64,000 nt of DNA from Arthrobacter oryzae (lineage in GTDB: Bacteria > Actinomycetota > Actinomycetes > Actinomycetales > Micrococcaceae). The notes beneath the pieces were generated by a model that saw only the letters and a list, made by a program, of their open reading frames with translations, was not told the DNA's origin and ran no database searches. Positions 33,790 to 41,761 of the stretch are shown here, piece by piece (position 1 is the stretch's first letter; the number at the start of each line of letters is the position of its first letter). The stretch is from the NCBI RefSeq assembly GCF_030812315.1, contig NZ_JAUSSM010000006.1:62001-126000 (forward strand), in the 5' to 3' direction. Position numbers and translations under genes: made by a program.

Positions 33790-33888
33790 CCGTATAGCTC
33801 CTTTGACAACGGCATCCGGCTGGCCGGGGCGCCTTGGGCGCCGGCGGCTGCTTGCAGGGTGATACGGCTTACAGTACAGGAAATGTTC

Positions 33889-33918
33889 ACATCTTGCACT
33901 GATGTTCTTATTGCGAAC
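33889..33918. promoter_or_regulatory. Palindromic operator candidates upstream of qsuD
   Basis: Two inverted repeats overlap here: ACATC-N7-GATGT (33889-33905) and GTTC-N7-GAAC (33904-33918). They lie 100-130 bases upstream of the qsuD start, in the gap to the IclR gene. The 4/5-7-4/5 layout matches IclR-type sites. Confidence 0.4.
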
Positions 33919-33958
33919 AAATGACGACGACGGCGGACGCCCTCTGAGGCAGCGCGCC

Positions 33959-34804
33959 TCACCGCTGCGGCAGCCGGGCGGACAGTTCGGCGGCGGCCTC
34001 CTGGAGCGCCGGGACCAGCGCCACCAGGTTCTCCAGGCTGAGCCGGAAGACCGGAACCGCCGTGGCCAGGGATGCAAACGCAAAGCCCTGGGCGTTGAAG
34101 ACGGGCACTGCGACGGCACGCATGCCCAGCTCGTTTTCCTCATCCATGACGGCGTAGCCGCGGCGGCGGACCTGCTCAATCTCGGCCCGGAAGGCCTCCC
34201 GGTCGGTGATCGAAAATTCCGTGAGCGGCTCGAGCTCCAGCTCTTCCACGAGGCGCTGGCGTTCGGCATCCTCGGCAAATGCCACGAGCGCCTTGCCCAC
34301 GGACGTGGTGTGGAGTGCGCCGAGGTGCCCCGGATCGCTGGTGACACGGAAGGTCTGCGGGCCGTCCACCTTGTTGACGGTGAGATGGTGGTGCCCGTCC
34401 CGCACGGAAAGGATGGTGGCCTCCCCGGTCTTCTCGGTGACACGGCGGAGGATGGGCAGGGCCGTGCCAGCAAAGCCGTGGTGGTTGGAGACACGCTGGC
34501 CGAGCTGGAAGACGCGGAGGCCCAGGTGGTAGCGGCGGCCGTCGGGCTCGTAGTCCACAAAGCCGTCCCGCGTGAGGGAGCCCAGCAGCCGGTACGTGGT
34601 GCTGAACGGCAGCTCCGCGCGGCGCGACAGCTCCGCCGCGCTGGCACCCCGGGGCTCATCGCCGAGCAGCACGAGCAGGCCAAGGGCCTTGCCCACCATG
34701 TCCGTCCGGGAGTCGTCCTTTGGGGCCTTTGGGGCCTTTGGCGCCTTCGCTGCCGCTACTGCATCTTCAGCCGCGGCCGGTCCTGTGTCTTGATTCACAC
34801 TCAT
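33959..34804 (-). CDS. IclR family regulator of the quinate/shikimate-protocatechuate genes
   Basis: About 281 residues. The wHTH is GASAAELSRRAELPFSTTYR followed by a LLGSLTRDGFVDYE wing. The IclR effector domain follows, with LHTTSVGKALVAFAE and AVMDEENELGMRAVAVPVF. An Ala/Lys/Pro stretch with three AlaProLys units (KAPKAPKAPK) lies before the DNA-binding domain and is encoded by a 9-base tandem repeat. It is transcribed in the same direction as the operon, 169 bases upstream of qsuD, and divergently from the transporter. Paired inverted repeats stand before its start. ATG at 34804 preferred; the ribosome site is weak. Confidence 0.87.
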   Translation of the reverse strand: MSVNQDTGPAAAEDAVAAAKAPKAPKAPKDDSRTDMVGKALGLLVLLGDEPRGASAAELSRRAELPFSTTYRLLGSLTRDGFVDYEPDGRRYHLGLRVFQLGQRVSNHHGFAGTALPILRRVTEKTGEATILSVRDGHHHLTVNKVDGPQTFRVTSDPGHLGALHTTSVGKALVAFAEDAERQRLVEELELEPLTEFSITDREAFRAEIEQVRRRGYAVMDEENELGMRAVAVPVFNAQGFAFASLATAVPVFRLSLENLVALVPALQEAAAELSARLPQR

Positions 34805-34815
34805 AAGTCGATGTT

Positions 34816-34920
34816 GCCACATCGTGAGAGCTATTTCTAGATAGTGATCATTTTTCTTGACAGGTGATTGTCCTCACAGTCATCATTGCTGTATCGCAAA
34901 AGTAGCTCTCACCATGTGGC
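34816..34920. promoter_or_regulatory. Two inverted 18-base sites in the iclR-transporter divergent gap
   Basis: GCCACATCGTGAGAGCTA (34816-34833) recurs in reverse complement at 34903-34920 with one mismatch in 18. The two sites face each other across 69 bases that include TTGACA at 34857. One is 12 bases from the regulator start, the other 130 bases from the transporter start, as expected for a shared operator that may loop. Confidence 0.6.
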
Positions 34921-35053
34921 TACTTCGTCCGGGTCTTCACAAGGACCTCCAGCCGCCGCCAGCTAAGCCACCATCTGAGCCTCCAGCAGTGACATGCGGC
35001 GGCTGCGAAACTCCTGATCCATCCGCGACAATGTCGTCACACAAAGGAACACC

Positions 35054-36373
35054 ATGAGCCAGGCACTCCCGTCCACGACGCCGGGCACCGTTGCAGCGGC
35101 CGGGACCCCGAAGAAGGCAGCCCTCGCCAGCTTCCTTGGAAGCGCCGTCGAGTACTACGACTTCTTCATCTTCGGTTCCGCCGCCGCGCTGATCTTCCCG
35201 CACGTGTTTTTCCCCAACGCTGATGCCAACGCCGCCATCATGTCCTTCGCCACCTTCGGCTTCGCCTACGTCGCACGCCCGGTTGGCGCCGTCATCCTCG
35301 GCCACTTCGGCGACCGCGTGGGCCGGCAGAAAGTCCTCATGTTCACCCTGGTGCTGATGGGCGCCTCCACCTTCCTCATCGGCTGCCTGCCCGACTTCAA
35401 CACGGTGGGCTGGTGGGCTCCCGCCCTGCTGGTGCTGGCACGCCTCTGCCAGGGCCTCTCTGCGGCGGGCGAGCAGGCCGGCGCCTCCTCCATGACCCTG
35501 GAACACGCCCCGGACAACCGGCGCTCATTCTTCACTTCCTGGACCCTCACCGGAACCCAGGGCGGGCAGATCCTCGCGGCCCTCGTCTTCATCCCCGTGC
35601 TCGCCCTGCCTGACGAGATCAAGTACGGCATCGGCTGGCGCGTCCCGTTCTGGCTCAGCGCCGTGGTGGTCCTGGTGGCCTTCTTCATCCGCCGCACCCT
35701 GCACGAGCCGCCGGCATTCGCCGAAGCACAGAAGTCCGCCGCCATCTCCAAGCTGCCAGTGGCCGACCTCCTGAAGCACCACTGGCGCGACGTCCTCCGA
35801 GTTGTGGCCTGCGCCTTCATCGCCGCCGTGTCCACCGTGTTCGGCACCCTGGCCATCAGCTACGCCAAGACCGTGGCCGGCGTGGACGGCACCACCACCC
35901 TGTGGCTCGTAGTCGGCGCCAACTTCGTGGCCCTCGGCACCCAGCCCCTGTTCGGCATGCTGGCGGACAGGATCGGCCGCAAGCCCGTCTTCATCTACGG
36001 CGCCGTGGCCAGCGCGGTCCTGACTCCAGTGTTCCTGCTGAGCCTCGAATCCGGCAGCGTTCCGCTCATGTTCCTGGCCGCCATCGGGTTCTTCTCCTTC
36101 GGCTACGCCGCCTCCAACGCCGTCTGGCCGTCCTTCTACGCCGAGATGTTCAGCACCAAGGTCCGGTTCTCCGGCCTGGCGATCGGCACCCAGCTGGGGT
36201 TCCTAATGGCCGGCTTCGCCCCGGCGATCGTCGCGGCCATGGGCGGCATCAAGCCCGGCGGCTGGGTCCAGATCAGCATCTTCACGGCTGTCATCTGCGG
36301 CATCGCCGCAGTATCGGCCCTCACGGCCAAGGAATCCTTCAAGACCCCCACGCGGGAGCTCGGCCTGAAGTAA
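35054..36373 (+). CDS. shiA: MFS transporter, metabolite:H+ symporter family (shikimate-type)
   Basis: 439 residues, 12 helices. SAVEYYDFFIFGSAAALIFP in helix 1 and GHFGDRVGRQKVL in loop 2-3 are MHS-family signatures, the group with shikimate permease ShiA and alpha-ketoglutarate permease KgtP. Near the middle, EHAPDNRRSFFTSW and GLSAAGEQAGASS fit the family. The ATG follows AAAGGA by 8 bases. Divergent from the IclR gene of the shikimate operon, so shikimate or quinate is the expected substrate; the symbol is provisional. Confidence 0.85.
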   Translation: MSQALPSTTPGTVAAAGTPKKAALASFLGSAVEYYDFFIFGSAAALIFPHVFFPNADANAAIMSFATFGFAYVARPVGAVILGHFGDRVGRQKVLMFTLVLMGASTFLIGCLPDFNTVGWWAPALLVLARLCQGLSAAGEQAGASSMTLEHAPDNRRSFFTSWTLTGTQGGQILAALVFIPVLALPDEIKYGIGWRVPFWLSAVVVLVAFFIRRTLHEPPAFAEAQKSAAISKLPVADLLKHHWRDVLRVVACAFIAAVSTVFGTLAISYAKTVAGVDGTTTLWLVVGANFVALGTQPLFGMLADRIGRKPVFIYGAVASAVLTPVFLLSLESGSVPLMFLAAIGFFSFGYAASNAVWPSFYAEMFSTKVRFSGLAIGTQLGFLMAGFAPAIVAAMGGIKPGGWVQISIFTAVICGIAAVSALTAKESFKTPTRELGLK

Positions 36374-36390
36374 GGCACCCAATTGCGGAA

Positions 36391-36515
36391 GCCGCCGTCG
36401 TGACCCCTTTTGCCAGTCAAAACGCGGCCGACACGGCGAGTCGCTGACCTTCCGGCCAGGTTCACACAAAAGAAGGTCACGACGGCGGCCCGTCCCCTCT
36501 TGGGGGCGGGCCGCC
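36391..36515. terminator. Nested inverted repeats between shiA and ligC
   Basis: GCCGCCGTCGTGACC (36391-36405) and its exact complement (36475-36489) form a 15-pair stem with a 69-base loop. A second hairpin, GGCGGCCCGTCCCC (36484-36497) with GGGGGCGGGCCGCC (36502-36515), has a 4-base loop and one mismatch. The two share 36484-36489, so only one can form at a time. The compact hairpin is a good terminator between these convergent genes. Confidence 0.65.
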
Positions 36516-36532
36516 TCAGTTGAGTGCGGGTG

Positions 36533-37639
36533 TTAGGTTCCGGCTTTTCCTGTGGCCAGCACTTCGGCAAGGTCGTACTTGACCGGCTCCTCGAGCTGCT
36601 CGTAGGTGCAGGATTCCGGGGCCCGGTCGGGCCGCCAGCGGACAAACTGGGCGGTGTGGCGGAACCGTTCACCTTCCATATGGTCGTACTTCACTTCCAG
36701 CACGCGCTCGGGGCGGAGCGGCGTGAAGGACAAGTCCTTGCCGGCGCTCCAGCGGCTGCCTTCGGCGTTCCGCGGCGTCCGTTTGCCTTCCTCCTGCTTG
36801 GCCCAGGCCCAAGGGTGGTTGTCGAAGTCCGTCACCAGCGGCTGGAGTTCCTCGAACAGGTCCTTGCGGCGCTGCATCGGGAAGGCGCCAACAACCCCCA
36901 CGCTCGCCAGCCCGCCGTCGCCGTCGTAGAGCCCGAGGAGCAGGGACCCGATCCGGTCCGGTCCGCTGGTGTGCACGCGGTAGCCGGCCAGGACGCAGTC
37001 CGCCGTGCGTTCATGCTTGATCTTGAGCATCACGCGTTTGTCCGGCTGGTACCGGCCGTCCAGGGTTTTGGCCACGATCCCGTCGAGGCCGGCTCCCTCG
37101 AACTGGTGGAACCATTGCTCCGCAGTGCCGTTGTCCCGCGTGGTGGCGGTCAAATGGATCGGCGCCGAACTGCCGGCAAGCGCCGTCTCCAGCATGCTGC
37201 GCCGCTCGGAAAACGGCCGTTCCATGAGGTCCTCGTCGTCGAGGGCCAGCAGGTCGAACGCCACAAAGCTTGCGGGTGTCTGTGCTGCCAGGAGCTTCAC
37301 CCGGCTGGCCGCGGGGTGGATCCGCTGCTGGAGCGCGTCGAAGTCGAGACGGTCACCGGAGCCGCCCACCAGGACGATCTCGCCATCCAGCACGCAGCGC
37401 GGCGGCAGGTTCGCTTTCAGGGCCTCCACGAGTTCGGGGAAGTAGCGCGTCATGGGCTTGCCGTTGCGGCTGCCGATCTCCACGTCGTCGCCGTCCCGGA
37501 AAATGATGGACCTGAAGCCGTCCCACTTGGGTTCGAAGCTCCACTTCGGGCCGGAGTCCGGTACGTCGGGCAGTGCGCTGACGGCTTTGGCGAGCATCGG
37601 CGCGATCGGGGGCATCACCGGCAGTTGCATAACGCCCAT
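36533..37639 (-). CDS. ligC: ATP-dependent DNA ligase, LigC type
   Basis: 368 residues. Joins nicks with ATP; the actinobacterial LigC group acts in repair beside the essential NAD ligase. The nucleotidyltransferase motif I is FEPKWDGFRSI, with the Lys that takes AMP (about residue 38). Motif III is SFVAFDLLALDDEDLMERPF, motif IV GLDGIVAKTLDGRYQP and motif V MLKIKHERTADCV. A C-terminal OB fold of about 120 residues carries LSFTPLRPERVLEVKYDHME. It has no LigD-like polymerase or nuclease part. ATGs at 37639 and 37630 are both possible. Confidence 0.92.
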   Translation of the reverse strand: MGVMQLPVMPPIAPMLAKAVSALPDVPDSGPKWSFEPKWDGFRSIIFRDGDDVEIGSRNGKPMTRYFPELVEALKANLPPRCVLDGEIVLVGGSGDRLDFDALQQRIHPAASRVKLLAAQTPASFVAFDLLALDDEDLMERPFSERRSMLETALAGSSAPIHLTATTRDNGTAEQWFHQFEGAGLDGIVAKTLDGRYQPDKRVMLKIKHERTADCVLAGYRVHTSGPDRIGSLLLGLYDGDGGLASVGVVGAFPMQRRKDLFEELQPLVTDFDNHPWAWAKQEEGKRTPRNAEGSRWSAGKDLSFTPLRPERVLEVKYDHMEGERFRHTAQFVRWRPDRAPESCTYEQLEEPVKYDLAEVLATGKAGT

Positions 37640-37720
37640 TCTTGCCCGGCGGCCCGCTTCGCACCACCCCCGGTAGGGCTGAGACTCCGCGCCTGGGCCT
37701 CAGCGGCCACGCATCCGTGC

Positions 37721-39094
37721 CTACAGGGCTTTGACCGCGCCGAGAACCTTGGTCAGTGAGTCCTTGGCGTCGCCGAACAGCAGCGTGGTCCGCGGTTCGT
37801 AGAGCAGCTCGTTCTCGATGCCCGCGAAGCCGGGCCGCATGGACCGCTTCAGGAACACCACCTGCCGGGCATCTGCCACTTCAAGGATGGGCATCCCGAA
37901 GATCGGAGACCCCGAGGACGTTTTCGCAGCGGGATTGACTACATCGTTGGCGCCCACCACGAGTGCGACGTCGGCGGTCTTGAATTCCGAGTTGATCTCG
38001 GTCATTTCCTTGAGTTCCTCGTACGGCACGTTGGCTTCGGCGAGGAGCACGTTCATGTGCCCGGGCATGCGGCCCGCCACGGGGTGGATGGCGAAGTCCA
38101 CCTGTATGCCGCGCAGCTGCAGGGCCTTGGCCAGTTCCGCGGCGGTGTGCTGGCCCTGTGCCACGGCCAGGCCGTAACCGGGAACGATGATGACGCGCTG
38201 CGCGTAGCCCAGCAGCACGGCGACGTCCTCCGCGCTGGAGGAGCGCACCGGCCGGTCACTGACCGCGGTGGAACCCGCCGTCGAGCCTCCCCTGAACGCC
38301 CCGAACAGGATTCCCGCCACGCTGCGGCCCATGGCGGCGGCCATGGCACGGGTCAGGATCGTACCGGAGGCTCCCACCAGGGTGCCCGCCACGAGCAGCA
38401 GCACGTTGCCGAGGACCAGTCCCGACGCCGCGACGGCCAGGCCGGTGAAGGCGTTCAGCAGCGAAATCACGATCGGCACGTCCGCGCCGCCCACCGGCAG
38501 CACCAGGAGGACGCCCGCGGCCAGGCCCAGCACCAGCAGCGCCGATGCCAACGGCAGCGAACCGGTCAGGACGACGGCGACAGCGGCCCCCACCGCAGCT
38601 AGCAGCACCGCCGCCATGATGACGGGCAGCCCGCGGAAAACCACCGGACGGGTGGTCATGAGCTCCTGCAGTTTGGCGAACGTGACGGCTGAACCGGCGA
38701 AGGACACCGCCCCCACCAGAAGCGTGAACGCGATCGCCAGGCGGACCCAGGCGTTCCCCGTGTGGGCCAGTTCAAGCAGGGCCACGAGAGCGGCGGCACC
38801 GCCGCCCACTCCGTTGAAGGCCGCCACGAGCTGCGGCATCTGGGTCATCCTGACCCGCCGGGCCACGGGGGCGGCCACGGCTGAACCCACGGCAATCGCA
38901 CCCAAAATCCAGGGAATGTTGTCCAGCCGCGCCGACAGGAACACCGTGATAACGCCAATCGCAGCGCCCGCGGCGCCAACGAGGTTTCCGCGGCGTGCGG
39001 TGCGCGGCGAGTTGAGGCCCATCAGGGCCAGGATGAAGAGCGCGGCCGCCGCGAGGTAGAGCAGGCCCGTCCAGGTCGGATCCAGGACGCTCAT
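37721..39094 (-). CDS. pntB: NAD(P) transhydrogenase beta subunit
   Basis: 457 residues. Membrane and NADP(H)-binding subunit of the proton-translocating transhydrogenase, which reduces NADP with NADH using the proton gradient. About eight or nine membrane segments fill the first 270 residues. The NADP domain shows VIIVPGYGLAVAQGQHTAAE, IHPVAGRMPGHMNVLLAEAN, VGANDVVNPAA and the lid region KRSMRPGFAGIENELLY. ATGA overlap with pntAb. No terminator or promoter of note downstream in the 81-base gap to ligC. Confidence 0.96.
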   Translation of the reverse strand: MSVLDPTWTGLLYLAAAALFILALMGLNSPRTARRGNLVGAAGAAIGVITVFLSARLDNIPWILGAIAVGSAVAAPVARRVRMTQMPQLVAAFNGVGGGAAALVALLELAHTGNAWVRLAIAFTLLVGAVSFAGSAVTFAKLQELMTTRPVVFRGLPVIMAAVLLAAVGAAVAVVLTGSLPLASALLVLGLAAGVLLVLPVGGADVPIVISLLNAFTGLAVAASGLVLGNVLLLVAGTLVGASGTILTRAMAAAMGRSVAGILFGAFRGGSTAGSTAVSDRPVRSSSAEDVAVLLGYAQRVIIVPGYGLAVAQGQHTAAELAKALQLRGIQVDFAIHPVAGRMPGHMNVLLAEANVPYEELKEMTEINSEFKTADVALVVGANDVVNPAAKTSSGSPIFGMPILEVADARQVVFLKRSMRPGFAGIENELLYEPRTTLLFGDAKDSLTKVLGAVKAL

Positions 39095-39387
39095 CGCGGC
39101 CCCTCCCGGTCCCTGCGGCCCCGGAACATCTCGAGCATGCGGTCGGTCACCACGAATCCGCCCACCAGGTTCGCAGTGGCCAGCACGACGGCGAGCAGCG
39201 CCACGGCGAGGACCAACGGGTCCGCGGCCTGGCCGGCCACGATGATGGCGCCCACCAGGATGATGCCGTGGATGGCGTTGGCGCCGGACATGAGCGGTGT
39301 GTGTAGGGTGCTGGACACTTTCGAGACCACTTCGAAGCCCACGAAGACCGCCAGTACGGTGATCGTGAGCAGGCTGATGCCGTCCAT
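39091..39387 (-). CDS. pntAb: NAD(P) transhydrogenase alpha subunit, membrane part
   Basis: 98 residues with three membrane segments (about 3-22, 31-55 and 58-80). TPLMSGANAIHGIILVGAII is the conserved string of this split-off C-terminal portion of PntA. In actinobacteria PntA is commonly in two chains, as here. It starts one base into the pntAa stop (TGATG) and its own stop overlaps pntB, so the three are coupled. Confidence 0.94.
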   Translation of the reverse strand: MDGISLLTITVLAVFVGFEVVSKVSSTLHTPLMSGANAIHGIILVGAIIVAGQAADPLVLAVALLAVVLATANLVGGFVVTDRMLEMFRGRRDREGPR

Positions 39388-40586
39388 CAGGCCACCCCCT
39401 CGTTTTCGGATTCGCGGTTCCCGGGTTGACCGGGCACGGGTCCAGCGGACAGCGCGAGGGCTTCCGCGGTCGGCGCGTGCCGCACCTCGCCGTCGTGCGT
39501 CAGGCAGGTGCCGGCCACCACCTCGTCGCTGAAGTCGAGGACCAGGGTTCCGTCCCGGATCATCAGGGCGAGCAGGTTGGCCACGTTCTTGGCGTACAGC
39601 CGGGAGGCGTCCGCGGGCATGGCGGAGGCAGCGTCCTTCAAGCCGACCAGGGTGACAGTGCCCTGGCCGTCGGCCGTGTCCACCTGGATGTCCTGGCCCG
39701 GAACCGAACCCTCCACGTTGCCTCCGGATTCCGCGGCAAGGTCCACCACCACCGAGCCAGGGCGCATGCCCTGCACCATCTCCCGGCTCACGAGGAGCGG
39801 GGCGCGCCGGCCGGGGACGGCCGCCGTGGTGATCAGTACGTCCGCCTGGGCGACGTGCGGCGCCAGGAGGCTGCGCTGCAGGGCACCCCGGTCCGCGCTG
39901 AGCTCCCGTGCGTAGCCGCCCGAGGCTTCGGCCGTCTCCAGGTCGAGCTTGATGAAGGTGCCGCCCATCGAGGCGACCTCGTCCGCCGAGGCGGGCCGGA
40001 TGTCGTTCGCGGAAACCCGGGCGCCCAGCCGTTTTGCCGTACCGATGGCCTGCAGGCCGGCCACGCCGACGCCGAGCACCAGCACGCGGGCAGGCGGGAT
40101 GGTCCCGGCGGCCGTCATGAACAGGGGAAAGAACCGGGGCAGGCGCATGGCCGCTTCAAGCACACAGCGGTAACCCGCCACGAGGGCCTGCGACGACAGG
40201 GCGTCCATCGACTGTGCCCGGGAGATCCTCGGCACCAGTTCCAGCGCGAAGGAAGTCACCCCGGCGGCGGCCAGTGCCCGTACGGTGGGCAGTTCGGACG
40301 ACGGCGATGCGAGCCCCGCGGTGACGGCACCGCGGCGCAAAGCCGCCGCCGTCGCGGGTTCCAGCGGGCGCACGTGGGCGAGGACATCGAGTGATCCCGG
40401 ATCCAGCTCGGGGACGATCCGCGCGCCGGCCCGGTCATACGCGTCGTCACCGTGGCCTGCGGCGGTTCCGGCCCCGGATTCGACCAGGACCTCAAGCCCC
40501 AGGCCGATCAGTTGCTGCACCGTCTCCGGTGTCGCGGCCACCCGCCGTTCGCCCTCGCGGCGTTCCCGCACTATGCCTAGCTTCAC
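39387..40586 (-). CDS. pntAa: NAD(P) transhydrogenase alpha subunit, NAD-binding part
   Basis: About 399 residues. Soluble NAD(H)-binding chain. The opening VKLGIVRERREGERRVAATP is the alanine-dehydrogenase/PntA N-domain, and VLVLGVGVAGLQAIGTAKRL is the Rossmann loop. ADVLITTAAVPGRRAPLLVS and DLAAESGGNVEGS are PntA signatures. I prefer GTG at 40586, six bases after GGGAG, which begins exactly at the conserved start; ATG at 40610 would add eight residues. Divergent from the LLM flavoprotein gene across about 190 bases. Confidence 0.95.
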   Translation of the reverse strand: MKLGIVRERREGERRVAATPETVQQLIGLGLEVLVESGAGTAAGHGDDAYDRAGARIVPELDPGSLDVLAHVRPLEPATAAALRRGAVTAGLASPSSELPTVRALAAAGVTSFALELVPRISRAQSMDALSSQALVAGYRCVLEAAMRLPRFFPLFMTAAGTIPPARVLVLGVGVAGLQAIGTAKRLGARVSANDIRPASADEVASMGGTFIKLDLETAEASGGYARELSADRGALQRSLLAPHVAQADVLITTAAVPGRRAPLLVSREMVQGMRPGSVVVDLAAESGGNVEGSVPGQDIQVDTADGQGTVTLVGLKDAASAMPADASRLYAKNVANLLALMIRDGTLVLDFSDEVVAGTCLTHDGEVRHAPTAEALALSAGPVPGQPGNRESENEGVA

Positions 40587-40777
40587 CCGCCACTCCCTTT
40601 CCAGCGTCATCGCTGTCCCGGATCATCCCTGACCCGAGTCGGTACTGGCTAGAGTCTATGACCCGCCGCACCGCCGCGGCAGGATCCCCCCGCACAAACC
40701 CGCTCCGGGCAGTGCATAGTTTCAAGTCGCCCTCAGTTTTCCTCGACACGCCCCGGCCCCGACGGTAGACATTAACG

Positions 40778-41761
40778 ATGGCTACTATCGGTTTTCACGC
40801 ATCGCATGAACAGATCAGCCCGGGCCAACTGCTCCAGGACGTCCAGCTCGCGGAACAGGCAGGCTTCGACGCGGCCATGTGTTCGGACCACATCGAGCCC
40901 TGGTCCGCCCGGCAGGGCCATTCCGGCTTCGCCTGGTCCTGGCTTGGCGCGGCACTGGCCACCACGTCCCTCCGCTTCGGTGTGGTCACCGCTCCCGGCC
41001 AGCGCTACCACCCGGCTATCATCGCGCACGCCTCGGCCACCCTGGCGGACATGTTTCCAGGCAGGTTCTGGATGGCCACGGGCAGCGGGGAAAACATGAA
41101 TGAGCACATCACGGGCGATGCGTGGCCCGCCAAGGAGAGCCGCCAGCAACGCCTGGAGGAGTGCGTTGACGTCATACGCCGCCTGCACAACGGCGAGGAG
41201 GTGACCCACCACGGCCTGGTCACCGTGGAACAGGCCCGCATCTGGGACGTTCCGGCGACCAAGCCGCCGCTGATCGCACCGGCAATCAGCGTGGAGACGG
41301 CCCGGCGCGCCGCGACATGGGCGGACGGCCTGGTCACGGTGAACCAGCCGCACGCGAAGCTGACGGAGATGCTCGCCGCCTACCGGGACAACGGCGGCCG
41401 GGGCAAGGCCGTGCTGCAGATCCACCTGTCCTGGGCACCGCGGGAGGAAGAAGCGGTTTCCATTGCCCTGGACCAGTGGCGCTCCAACGTCTTCGCCCCG
41501 CCTATCCCCTGGGACCTGCCCACCGCAGCCCACTTTGACGGCGTCAGCACCGACGTCGGCGAGGACCAGGTGCGCAAGGCCGTCAACATCTCATCCAGCC
41601 TCGAGCAGCACGCCACGTGGCTCCAGGAATACGTGGATCTGGGCTTCGACGAGCTGTACCTGCACTTCGTTGGCCAGGAGCAGAAGCCCTTCATCGAGGC
41701 GTTCGCCGAACACGTGCTCCCCCGGCTGCGGGAGAGGTCTTCCCGCGAGGTGACAGCGTGA
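40778..41761 (+). CDS. LLM-class flavin-dependent oxidoreductase (TIGR03885-like)
   Basis: 327 residues, luciferase-like TIM barrel. IGFHASHEQISPGQLL opens the protein; MCSDHIEPW, VVTAPGQRYHPAIIAHASAT and FWMATGSGENMNEHITGD follow in family order. This matches a subfamily I recall as probable non-F420 flavin oxidoreductases, often next to trehalose-synthase-like genes. Substrate unknown. The stop overlaps the GH13 gene start as GTGA, so the two are produced together. Confidence 0.85.
   Translation: MATIGFHASHEQISPGQLLQDVQLAEQAGFDAAMCSDHIEPWSARQGHSGFAWSWLGAALATTSLRFGVVTAPGQRYHPAIIAHASATLADMFPGRFWMATGSGENMNEHITGDAWPAKESRQQRLEECVDVIRRLHNGEEVTHHGLVTVEQARIWDVPATKPPLIAPAISVETARRAATWADGLVTVNQPHAKLTEMLAAYRDNGGRGKAVLQIHLSWAPREEEAVSIALDQWRSNVFAPPIPWDLPTAAHFDGVSTDVGEDQVRKAVNISSSLEQHATWLQEYVDLGFDELYLHFVGQEQKPFIEAFAEHVLPRLRERSSREVTA

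Noticed and set aside
33790..34683. Extension of the dehydrogenase frame upstream of 33789
   Set aside because: It runs antiparallel-like through the promoter gap and within the IclR gene in a different frame; ATG with AAAGGAG at 33789 is clear.
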